DNA from: Porites lobata
Taxonomy: Eukaryota > Cnidaria > Anthozoa > Scleractinia > Poritidae
NCBI GenBank assembly: GCA_942486035.1
Contig: CALNXK010000363.1
Span: 112,001-176,000 of the forward strand
Reading direction: 5' to 3'
Length of the DNA stretch: 64,000 nt
Shown here in pieces: positions 40,714-51,974 of this stretch (within the stretch, counting starts at the first letter, position 1; every line of letters begins with the position of its first letter). The notes under the pieces are model-generated. The model was not told the origin of the DNA. It worked only from the letters and a program-made list of their open reading frames with translations, and searched no databases. The translations under genes were made by a program, and so were the position numbers.

Positions 40714-41538
40714 AGTCTAAACCTCCTTACAAGGTTTATATTTCACACAGAACGGGAAAGAGAATGTCTGAACACGTACGGCTTCTAATAACCCAAACTA
40801 TTGAGAAATGTATAACGCTCTTTTCAAAAACTCTTAATTTAAAGGCAATTTGCCTGCACTTAGCTTTGTCACCCTTGTTTGAAATAACCTTAGTATTTCG
40901 AAAAAAATTCGTGTAGTTTTTACGAAAAATTGTGGTGTGACTTGCGGAACGGTTCACAATAGGCTTATTCGTAATAGTCGGAAATTTGTGGGGAGCACTA
41001 GCCCCCATAAGACTGGGTGTTTTGAAATTTCCCATGTTGGGCCAGGAAAATAGCATTTTTGTTGTGTGAAAGCTACTTTTTGAGATTGTGCAGCTTAAAA
41101 AACAATGTATTTTAGAATCCCTTATAGGTAATTCCGACTACCAATTAGACATATTCCAGGATATTTTACTAGAGTTTTTAATAGAGTTGCAAAGTGTCTA
41201 TACACCGGTAAAATTTGCCGGAAAACGTGTCGTGCCCTGTAAAAATTAATTAAACCAGAATTATCTTGGAAATCCCTTGGCTATTCTACGAAACATCAAA
41301 TATTCCCAGACGATTTATAAGAAACACTTGAATCGAAATCATGCGGCGAGTTTCTGCCGTTTTACAACAACGAATAGTCGTTTGGAATTAGTATATCAGT
41401 CTAATCAAAGCGGCAAAACCAGTAAAACGTAACTACACAATCACTTTTGGCTTGTGAATAAATGAAAATTTGACTATTAGTTATTTATTATATATTGTTC
41501 AATAGAATTAGATGGGTAAAGGTGACACACATGCAATG

Positions 41539-41846
41539 ATGTGAAGTATATGAAAAGCAGATAAAAGTGAAGAATGATCATCGATCATCTTCACTTTCAT
41601 CTACAACCGCAGTTCAAAAATGAATTATTTCATATACGTCACATCATTTCACCCCTCAGGGGAGATATGACCTCAATAAATTGACCTCGCTCCCAATGTG
41701 TGGCTTCATAGCTCAGTTGGTAGAGCAACGCACCGGCAACGCGGAGGTCACGGGTCCGAATCCCGTTGAAGCCCTGATTTTTTTCAGGCTTCTTCTTTCC
41801 AATTGCTTAAATTGGAAAATTTACTGCGATGATCATTCTTCGCTTT
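41539..41846 (+). mobile_element. SINE-like element with tRNA-derived core and 13-bp duplication
   Basis: cacacatgcaatg occurs at 41526-41538 and 41847-41859, bracketing about 308 bp. The middle holds a tRNA-like 72 nt (41702-41773). Near the ends, aagtgaagaatgatcatcg and its inverse form subterminal repeats. A 13-bp duplication suits target-primed insertion. I recall similar elements as abundant in cnidarian genomes. Confidence 0.65.
41702..41773 (+). pseudogene. tRNA-like sequence (tRNA-derived, not a functional tRNA)
   Basis: The acceptor stem ggcttca/tgaagcc, D arm gctc/gagc and T arm acggg/cccgt are perfect, with A and B boxes present. The anticodon arm acgca/cgcgg has only three pairs, and position 33 is C rather than T (loop ccggcaa, nominal anticodon GGC). 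It is best read as the internal polymerase III promoter of the SINE-like element. Confidence 0.6.
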
Positions 41847-41929
41847 CACACATGCAATGTTTCTCATAAGGGCTCTTACCCGTAAAAATGGTGTCAGAAT
41901 TCTCATTATTGACAATACTGGCCGCATTA

Positions 41930-42397
41930 CAGCAAAAACCCGCGAGTATAAGAACCTGAAAATTAAGAACCTCTTGGCCTATAATTTGCCATTTAAACTC
42001 CCTATAAACAAGAACCTGTTCAGCCCAGAAAATGAAAAACAGGTTATTTTTCAAAATCATATTAGTGAAATGCAGCTGCAAAGCTCTGCAAGAATCCTGT
42101 TTGGAGAATTAGGAACTTGGCATTGCTGTGCAAATAAAACTGCTAATTTATTGACGCAATGAAAAAATAAAGTGAAAGAGGTTAATATTGTGGTATCGCA
42201 TTTTGAAATTGACAAATACGTTGATTACCATCTTGTTTTGTAGCTTGTTTTCTTTTTTTTTTTTAATTTTTTTTTTACAGAAATAAGAACCTATTTAAGA
42301 ACCTAAATAGCCTAAAATTGTGTTAACTACCATTTAAATAAGACCCTGCTTAGGCTAACTCCAGAAAATGTAGGTTCTTACTCGCGGGTTTTTACTG
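41930..42397. mobile_element. 468-bp Tc1/mariner-type MITE at a TA site
   Basis: The ends cagcaaaaacccgcgagtata and the inverse of cagtaaaaacccgcgagtaag lie between TA at 41928-41929 and 42398-42399. The duplicated segment near 50,430 reads gcattactcca with one TA, an exact empty site. It belongs to the same family as 37226-39378 and 51595-51974. Confidence 0.85.
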
Positions 42398-43280
42398 TAC
42401 TCCACATAAAATAACCATTCAGTTCTCCGAAAATTTGGGATTATTTTTGTTCTTGTTTTGTCCAGTTTACTTGACTAATGTTCGACATCTTAAGAAGACT
42501 ATTGTTCATCAATGACGCTTTTGTAAGCAAAGTCCATCCTCTTTAACAGAAATACCACTTTCATTTCTATTTCTGGGTAAAACCAAACAGAAAGGTTTTA
42601 TTGGTAGATTGAAACTCGAATCATTCAGTTATTCTCCTTATTATTGCTATGAATCATTTCTTTGTCAATGACCAGGCCAATGTAGTCCACTGTGATTTTT
42701 GTAAGGACAATTCTAAATCCACTGTATGTAGATACTCTTATAATTGATTGTGAACTTAAGATCATTGTTTGATGAGCTAATGAAAAATTATACTCAGTCA
42801 GACTAATATTTAGTGAAGAAACTCTCTAATTGAAGGCGTCTTTTTACCAATCCTTAACTAACACACGTTTATTTGTCATATAACATCGGGTTTAACAGAC
42901 TTCAGCTTCAGCTTTGTCACAAAGAAATATGGATTAATATACTTCTGTTACTACGCAAGGAGTATGAAGAGCCCATTTGAAACCTTCGAGTAACGTCCGG
43001 AGTTTATTCATTTCACGCTTTCGAAGGATCCGGCTTAAGCTTCAAAGATCCTTAATCATCAAGTTGATTTATTTCTGGTCGCGATTTGTCCTAAATAGGT
43101 ATAACAATTCACTGTACTATAAAATGGGTCACGCAAAGCAGGAAGTCAAAATACACGTGTCAAGTATCCAAGCATGAAAGGTAAAGATGGGTCAGTTTTT
43201 CGGCCCGTACACATTAAGCTAAAAGACTGTTTCTTTCAGTTAATGTAGAAAACATTTTCTGGATAAATAAACCTATCACA

Positions 43281-43550
43281 AAGCTATAGTTTTGTCGTCA
43301 GTTGTTGCATGTGGTTCGCTCAATGTATCCCCTCGAACTTCCCTTCCACTTTGTATTATCTTGTAATGGTAGCATATGGTAAATTTGATTGATAAATTTG
43401 ATAAATATACCTATAAAGCTATAGTTTTGTCGTCAGTTGTTGCATGTGGTTCGCTCAATGTATTCCCTCGAACTTCCCTTCCACTTTGTATTATCTTGTA
43501 AAGGTAGCATATGGTAAATTTGATTGTCTCGTTCTAAATGATCCGGATCA
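43281..43550. repeat. 135-bp tandem duplication
   Basis: aagctatagttttgtcgtca at 43281 recurs at 43416, and the following sequence matches to about 43,540 with few differences. It lies inside the duplicated flank related to 29,870-30,000. Confidence 0.85.
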
Positions 43551-43973
43551 TCATCAGGTACTAAGGTTTGGGGACTAGAGTGGTTTTAAGATAGTTTTAT
43601 GAAAGATATTCATTGTACTATTTAGAGACACTCGAGAACTCGGTGACGATTTTCTACTCGCCCCGACATGTCCTCTAGGTGTGCCGACAGTATTCCATTT
43701 AGCTTAGTCGTAAACTACTAACCATGACCGTGTCTGGCAAACAAAAATCAGTTCAAACTTTGAGGGGACGATTGTCCACTACATAGCTAGAGTAGTTTTG
43801 CTTTGTACTGTACGTAAGTAATAATTAAGATGATTCCAAAGCATGGAATCGATCATTTAGATGAACAAATTGGGATTTGAGATTCTTTTTCGCCTGTTCA
43901 TGTGACTATTCAGTGATCGTCAGGGAATTGTAGCTTCGCTGGAAAATAACCATACAATTAAACGAATTATATT

Positions 43974-44296
43974 CCCGGGGGGGGTACTGCCATATATGCG
44001 CTATATAGGTATATGCCGCTGTGAAGGGTATGGTTTTCAAACAGTTTACTCCAGGATAGGGTATATAAATCAGAGCGCTTGGGTCTAGAATAGGGTATCA
44101 TTTTTCAGGAAACTGATCAGTTGGTTGAAGATTTTATCTAGACTAGTGAAACAGCTACTCTAGGAAAGGGGGGATTTGGGGAGTTTACTCTACTATAGGG
44201 TAGAGTTCAGCTGAACTAGCTCTGGTATAGATTAAGGGTTTCAGGGTCGCAGGGGCACATCCCCACCCAGAAATTCCTAAAGTACCCCCCCCCGGG
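43974..44296. mobile_element. 323-bp hAT-type MITE with 8-bp duplication
   Basis: Target duplication attatatt at 43966-43973 and 44297-44304. The ends cccgggggggg and ccccccccccggg are inverted. Internal tatagggta-like motifs repeat. No coding capacity. Familiar from other cnidarian sequences, by recollection. Confidence 0.82.
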
Positions 44297-45629
44297 ATTA
44301 TATTCTTTTCAAGATTTGTACACTGTATAGAGTACTGTTGCTACTGTTGCCATTCAAATCGCCTACAGATTGGGTTTTGGGAGATGACGTTATTCAGTTC
44401 TTATTATAAATTCTCTGGGAATTGAGCAAATTTATAGTGTGGAAGCTATAGAGCTAGTGTCCAGCTGGATTTCAGTCCTGCTCAAGGCGATGTTAATTAT
44501 ACATATAGGAGTAATTGGATGCCACAATAACAACAGCACTTATCAGCGGGTCGAGAAAATTGACATTATGCACATTCAAATTGAAAATTGAAATTGCGCA
44601 TGTTTTGTCAATTATGAGTCTCACCAAATTTTATTTGTGTAATTATTTTATAAAGGGTACAGGAAAAAAGAAATGGTCGGAAGTAAGATTCATTTTCGAT
44701 CTCATTTGAACAGCTGAAAATAATCGAAACACGGATCGGATTAACTCATACTCATGCTCAGTCCGCCCCGCTCAAAGTTTTTTTGTTTCAAGTCCATGTG
44801 GAATTTCATTTTCTAGTATGTGTAAACATGGGCAAAGATGTATAAACTAATTCATGGACGGAACGAAAATATCATTTTTCTGTAAATGTCGAGCTTTCGC
44901 CTTTTCTCCGAAAACGCTTTTTACGATAACTGAGTTAATTTCTTGGGCGCTGAATTGGTCGAGAGCTATGTTGGATGAGAGTACAGTTCATGGAAATGAC
45001 GTCATGATGGCGCAATTTGCCTTCTCTTTCTCCGCGCACGATTTTCCGAGAAACTTCAACTGAAACAGACGTCAAAAAGTGTCAATATTGTTGTAAAAAA
45101 CAAATCGACAACCCCCCTGAATTTTCCATGGTCTGTATTCTTATTGACCATACAAATGACCTCAAGGTTCAAAGCTTTGGTTTTATCACATTTTGACTTC
45201 ATCTGTGATCTATTACTGAACAGACGCACGGCCACATGGAATCTATTTGTTAAACAGGCCATGTAAAATTGTTGTTGGTTTGTTAATTTTAAAGGCCTCT
45301 TTTCGACAATAATTGTCATGTAATTCACTTTTACTGAGATTTTTACTTTTGCGTACCTGGAAATATAAACATTAGATACGTTACTGAGTTTATCCGTAGA
45401 GATGAAAATAGATCGGCTTTTTGATGCGACTCAGAAGAAAAATGGAAGGACTAAGGTCAATATATAAAGAACACTGTTAAAAGCAATTACTTTATTATAG
45501 TTTATATTCCTGGATTTTATTATTTAAATGCACTTTGAATGGATGAAAAACCATGCTTTTTTGTTTGCTTGTTTTTACTTAATTTTTAAGATCCCGTTTC
45601 AAAAGACCAGTTGATCACATCGCAAGAGC

Positions 45630-47077
45630 CTACTGCTGAGCTCTTGGTACTTCTTCGATGAAGATACGGTTCACTGCATTATGCCACCCGGTGAAGGCGT
45701 CCCCGAGCTTATATCCACCGCGTTTACATTCTCCAACCCAGAATCCCACTCGAACCTTTCCTTTTTGAATGTTGTTACAATGACCTTCAATATGACGATG
45801 ATTGTGGAAATTGTGGTTAACATTGCTTGGGGTTCCAATGTAGAATACGCCATCAATGGACCCAGTAGAGTTGCACTCGGCGCCATTGAAGGTGAAATAC
45901 CAGCGACTACAGCAGGCGGTACAGTCATGTATCATGAGGTTGCCAGCAAAGTAGACATGGAGTGCAGAGTTTGCGTTCTTTTTCACAAAGTCACAGCTCT
46001 GTATTGAAATATGAAAAAAGGAAGAAGAAGAAAAAAGAAAAAAACAGATTTCTCATAAGAATTAAATTTATCGTAGGGAAAGCAACTGTATAATTTCAAT
46101 GATGCCGATTTACACCACCCCATTTGTTGATGTCCTTTCTTTAAGTTTATTCCAATTTTTTTTTCCTCACACAGACAAAGAAAAACTAAGCGGAGTTGTT
46201 CACTTACGAATATCTGCCCTGAATCTGTGCCGTGGTAACTTGTCCACGTACACTCCTTCCAGTTCTTGTGTGAAGCAGTTCCACTGTCACCTTTGTCCCC
46301 TTGCTGTCCTTTCTGTCCGGCTGAACCCTGGATCCCAGGATCTCCCTTTTCTCCTTTCTTTCCGTCAGCACCACGTGGTCCCTGGGTCCCAGTTTTCCCT
46401 GGGCTGCCCAGGTCTCCTTTGGCTCCATCTCGACCAGGTGCCCCAGGGGCTCCTGGGATACATGTCATGTATGTCCACATCCCGGCTTGCCCTTTATCAT
46501 TACAAGATGGACAAGATGAAACAGGCTGCCAAAAATAGTGAGAAACAAACTATTAGTAGCTTCTGACAATTTTATCGGTCATCTAGCGTTTCAAACTAGG
46601 TGAGGAAGTGCTTACTGAGTTTCTCCAATTTGCAAGTTTTAATTTGGGTTACTTTGATGTAATCGTAAATTGTGATTAAAGAAATTCATTTTTTCAGCTA
46701 AGAATATAACTTACTAGTATCTACCACGTTAGTAATAATGTAAGTGTAATTGTTTAAAACGTGGAAATGTTCTCTTCTCAAAATATCGATCGATTTTTGC
46801 AGAGATTGTACAAGTAATCATGATACCATAATTTTTGGTTGAATTTCGTTTCAACCCGAGACTGATTTGGTAAAATTAAGATCCCATAAGTTCTTTCCAG
46901 TTTTCCTCATAAACTAACAAAATTCAACTGTAATAAAATTTGTGTAGTGGCCATGAGTATAAATGCAGTTACCGTGGTGTCTGGTCGTTTGTTGTCCTTA
47001 GCAGAGCAGAAAGCAGTCATCAGAGATAAAATCAGTATAAACAACATAGTGGTCACTGTAACTCGTGATCGCATCAT
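45630..47077 (-). CDS. CTHRC1-like secreted collagen-repeat protein, copy 3
   Basis: Coding exons are 46973-47077 (signal peptide MMRSRVTVTTMLFILILS, donor GTAACT), 46208-46525 (acceptor ttggCAG, donor GTAAGT) and 45630-45998 (acceptor ataCAG), total 263 residues, all phase 0. Exon 2 has CPSC, 20 unbroken Gly-X-Y triplets and NWKECTWTSYHGTDSGQ. Exon 3 has CCSRWYFTFNGAECNSTGSIDG, GHCNNIQKG, FWVGEC and RIFIEEVPRAQQ. It is closest to copy 1, and the shared 5' flank (47,200-48,540 with 23,480-24,840) suggests duplication with the promoter. A non-coding first exon donor is expected near 47,273. Confidence 0.87.
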
Positions 47078-48869
47078 CAAGGTTTTCTAACTTGTGCACT
47101 AAAATCAAAGTTTGATCATGATATTAATATTTTGATTAGTTCAAACGAACCAAAAAAATAAAATAAAGATTAACACTGTATTTCACTTTTAAGATATGCC
47201 TTGGGAAAATGAACGACTTGAATGCTATGGAATCTCGAGACCTATTTACCGTGTCTTTTGAAGTAAACTTACCTTCGCTTCAAGATTGCCAAAGCCAAAT
47301 GATAGCAATGATTATCGTGACAGATTAATTTATCTCTCTCACAATAATAACTGAACTTTTCAAGTTGTTAAAACAGGTTTCAACGAAAGAATTCCCGAAT
47401 CAGTACATTTCACGCGTAAAAAACGTCGAGCATTTTGATTGGTTCTTTTGGCTTAACATGAGAAAATTCGGTTTTGTGTTTTTCAGTAACTGAGTTCCTG
47501 TGCAGATCATGCTTTGGTCCGCATGTCGAGAGTTTACCAGCCATAACATCATTTATTCTATTTATTATAATTATATTACGATATTAGAATCTATTCCTTA
47601 GTATAGCTTTGTTTTGTCCGTAAACCGCCGGGAATTTGAGTCGGTCTTGTAGCTTTACGAGGATGGCCGTTACGTCAGTTTATTACTTTTTTGTGCAGTG
47701 GGTAACAAATTAAACTGTGAACAGTTTGCAAGACTGAGTCTTAGCATAATCGAAACGCTGTTGTTGATTGAATTAGGATTTTCTAAACTATATTACTGAA
47801 AAGCCAAGCGAATTGCAATTTTCTTTCGACGTTCATTTCCTTATCCAGAATAAAGAACAGATTTTACCAACACCCAAATTCGAAACGTTCTCTTTGCGGA
47901 GGTCAGCACAAAAGTATATCCAAATAAATGTGTTTTTTTTTTTCAGTAGCCATTTCGAACTAAATTATTTTCAGAATTGTTTGATAAAGAAGCTAAACAT
48001 GAATCAAGTTTAAAGTAATAATTATTGGACACTAAAAATTCTTTCTTTTTTACCGTGAATGATTGCCAGGGCTTCTTTAACATTATACCTTAAATCGTTC
48101 TGTGTATTGAAGAGTTATTCCTACCCTGAATCGTATTGGAATATGTTTTGGAGACAGTACTTATTACTCTATAATGGGCGTAAGGAGATGAGCACGTGTG
48201 GCGTATATATGACTTACCTTGTTTTCTGTTTCATTCCTGTCTTCATGAAACAAACGAGAAGAAACTGTAAAAAAATTTACTAAAACAGTAACTCAAAAAG
48301 CATAATTTCCGTAACGCGAGATCAAAAGAAAAGAGCTTCGTACATATACCAACACTCAACTGTTAGTGACTGAATCACAGAATTTCCTTGTTTGATTAAG
48401 TTTCTCGCGATCGTCGAAAAATGCTCATGAAATAGGCAAGCCAGCTACTTTTTTTATTCCTGTTAAACAATTTCATTCGCTTACGGAAATATTAGCCGGT
48501 TGCTAGGTAATCGATGCACCCAATGCAAGTTCTCTTTGATATCTAAGTTTGAAAGCGAATTTGCTGATAACTTATGATAAGAATTTTACAGACGTTTGTA
48601 TGGTGGAGGCAAGTTCGTGCCCTCACCTTGGCAAACAGTCTGCAAAATTTGAGGACTTCGGGGAGTAATATTTTCACTCGCTTTGAACTTATCACCATAT
48701 ACTTGGTAAGTTAACTAAGTTGAATACGTTCCTCTAGGACTCAGGTCTTGATGGAAACTTGAAGAAAACCGTGGCGGGGTCTATTCACTTACTTATTATT
48801 CTAGTCAACGGAAAGCAGTAAAACGTTTTTAAGAACTTAACTCCTCCGGGAATTAGGAAAATACATCGC

Positions 48870-51160
48870 GGTTTTCAAAGTCTGTATGAAGAGTGTCATG
48901 TATAGGAGCTATTATCTCTTAAAAATATTGAAGTTGTACTTATTGTGTCCAGGCGACTAGATACTCTTTCTGGTTTTGCCGTAGCTCGATAAACTACATA
49001 ACAATACACAACCGTACTTTCAAATCGCTGTGTTCTCTCAGTAGGCGTCACTTGTTCTTGCTTACTATTAAATCACTACTAGTGGGGCTTGTGTCGTTGT
49101 CAGTGTTGAACGCAAATTATTTTTATATTTTCAGTTCGTGTTATAAAAACAACAAGAACAAGTGTTGAAGATAGTGATTAGTTCACTATTTCGAATTCAC
49201 CCTTCACAACTACCATCCAATTAACAAAACTCGGTTAGTTTTAATCCTATCAAGAAAATTATCATTTTATGACTCACGTTCGAGGATTCGCTCTGACTCT
49301 ATACACGATACTACGGCGGTGGTTTCGTTCTTGCCCTGACCAGTTATTGATGTTTGAACAGTGGTCCATGTAGCACCTCGTCTTGACCACATCTAGTAAC
49401 CAAAAATTATAACATATATTGTGGCAAGGATTATTCACTAGCTAGCTAGAGTAGTTTGCATGCTACTAATACATTTATGATGAGATAATTCCTAAAGAAT
49501 GGAATCTTTAGATCAGATTAGAATTTGGGATTCTTTTCCCCTATACTCTCCTGTTCTTTTGTCAAAAACTTGAAAAATCTCAATTTCATGTAACTGTTCT
49601 GTGATTCAAATTCGAGCTTCGCTTAAAATAACCACACTGTCGTTGTAGGGATTATTCTTTGGAAGGTTTCTACACTGTATCGGGATTCGGTTGCATCCCT
49701 TACGTTAATGGTCCACAGCAAGAGTATAAAAAGCTTGTAGGCTGGGATTTGGGACATGTTTTCGTTCAGTGCGCTCTGTCACTAAATACTAAGCTTCATA
49801 AAAGTATCTCACCTAATTTGTTTAAAAAGGCGATCTCGGTTTTTATTTATTATTATTTTCTTTATATAGCTGGTGAATTTTTAGAGCTCCAGCACAGCAA
49901 CCTATCTCTTTACTTTCTTCGAAAAATTATGGTTTGACTTGAGGACCGATAAGGAGCTGTTCACTCAAGGCTTACGCTTTACAGTTCGAAATTTTGAAAA
50001 AAATTTCTGCGAAATTGCTTTCGCGTGCAAAGCCGCCAATAGGCTAGCTGCTGTGTATTTTGAAATTTGCCATGAAGACGCGAGTAATTTTATATTCTCG
50101 CATGGTAAGAACGCAAACCAGAATAATTCTGGAAATTGCTTCGGAATTCCAAGAAACATCAAATACTCACAGAAGATTTACAGAAAACAATTAGATGGAG
50201 GTATTATAGGAACTCCTTGCTTTTATAATAACGATAGTATAATATTAAAAAGCGATATTTATAAGCGACAAAACCAGAACGTTCACTTTTGGAAAGTAAA
50301 TAAAATGAAAATTTAGCCCTGAATCTTGTTGAATAAAATTAGTGCAGCAAAGGACAGTGTTTGCCCAAAAAAGGCTCTTACCCGTAAAATTGATGTCAGA
50401 ATTCTCATCACTGACAATATTGGTCGCATTACTCCATAGAAAATAACTAGTATTCATTTCGGTTCTCCGAAAATTTTGAGTTTCCTTGTTCCTGTTTTAT
50501 CGAGTTTACATGATTTATGATCGATATCTTAAAATGGCCATTGTTCATCATTGACCCTTTTTTGTAAACAAAGTTTATCTTCTTGACAAATGGAAATGTC
50601 ACTTTCCTTTCTGTCTTTCTTGGGTTAAACCAAACTTAATCAAAGACGAAAGTTTTTATTCGTAAATTGAAAATTGTAACATAAATCCTATATCCTTAGT
50701 ATTGCTATGAATCATGTTTTTGTCAATGACCAGGCCAATGCAGTAACCAGTGCAGGAGCTTTTATGAAGGATAACTCTAAAACTAGCTTCAGCTTTAAAA
50801 ATCCCTGTTGATCAAATTGATATATTGAGGTCTAATTCTCATGAATAATTAGTCATGATCAATAGCTAGACATTAAATCTTCTTTGCTCTTTGAGGTTTA
50901 AAATGGGTCACGCAAAGGAGAAACTAAATCCGAAAACTTATACACGTGTTAAAACGTGGTTCAATACTTTGCTTTTTTCTTAAATGTAAACCTTACAGCA
51001 ACATCAGCAAAAAATGTAGTCTGCGCCTGAATGAAAAGTTCATAATCATCTGTAAAAAAGAACTGTGTAGCCTCAACAGAAGAAACGAATTGGCAAGTTC
51101 ATGCTCCCACAGAAACCGATATGTACTTGGAAACTTTAGAGTAACGTAGCTTAAAACCCG
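48870..51160. repeat. Segmentally duplicated flank, unit C
   Basis: A diverged copy of 26,400-30,000 (without the MITEs at 27,859 and 29,362) and of 40,860-44,400 (without 41,930 and 43,974). It serves as the empty-site reference for those insertions. No gene supported. Confidence 0.55.
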
Positions 51161-51594
51161 CTTATATCATATTTAACGACAGATAATCCCTCTTATAAGT
51201 TTTTGTTACCTAGCGACCCTTTCAACAGTTTCATATAACCTCAATGTAACCCATCTACCATAGCAACCATTTAAATTTTCGCATTTAGCTGCCAGCCTTC
51301 CAATTCCAACAGTTCAGTCGTCAAAATTGCCTGATGAGTGTGGTCCTTGCACCATAGGAAACAGTTCTGTTATTGTTCTGCTATAGCAATAAAACGATGA
51401 TTACTCGTGAAACCTGAACTTCTGTGAAGTTATAGCTGATGCTCCTCTATCAATTGAGTCGAGCGCTCTACGAAATACGTTCTACTCAAATAACGAATTT
51501 ATATATATATACTAGTTTGTATCAGTCAAAACTTGTAATAATAGCATCATGGTAAATATTTAAATTGTCTTGTGGTAAAGCCTGAAGCGGAACA

Positions 51595-51974
51595 CAGTAT
51601 AACCCCGCAACTAAGAACCTGGATTTTGTTAGGCTAAAATTTGTCAGTTAAGCCCTGTTCGATATAAAAACCTGTTTAACCTTAAGTTTGAAACAGGTTC
51701 TTCTTTGCCAAAATCTATGAAAAAATTCTGTACACTTGGGCAAATAAGAGGAGTCAACATGCAGAACCCCTCTTTGTCTTAATTGTCACTCCAACTGCAA
51801 TGTGACGGTATGCAAATTTTATATGAGGAATAAGCTGAACGACTAGATACTCTTGGCTATATTGTATTTTTTCTTCAGAAAATGAAGAGCCTTGAGTTAA
51901 ATTGTACCATTTATATAAGAACCTGTTTAGCCCAACTTGGAAAAATCTAGGTTCTTAGTCGCGGCGTTTTACTG
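51595..51974. mobile_element. Diverged copy of the CAGTAAAAACCC family
   Basis: Left end cagtataaccccgcaactaagaacc and right end ggttcttagtcgcggcgttttactg are degraded inverted ends. The target TA is no longer clear on either side. Internal aagaacctg motifs match the other copies. Confidence 0.5.

Noticed and set aside
41702..41773. Functional tRNA gene
   Set aside because: Anticodon arm has only three pairs and lacks T33; it lies inside a repeat with target duplications.
45983..46207. Continuation of the collagen frame beyond 46208 in CTHRC1 copy 3
   Set aside because: The frame runs past a good GTAAGT donor into the intron; same for 21421-21522 in copy 1.
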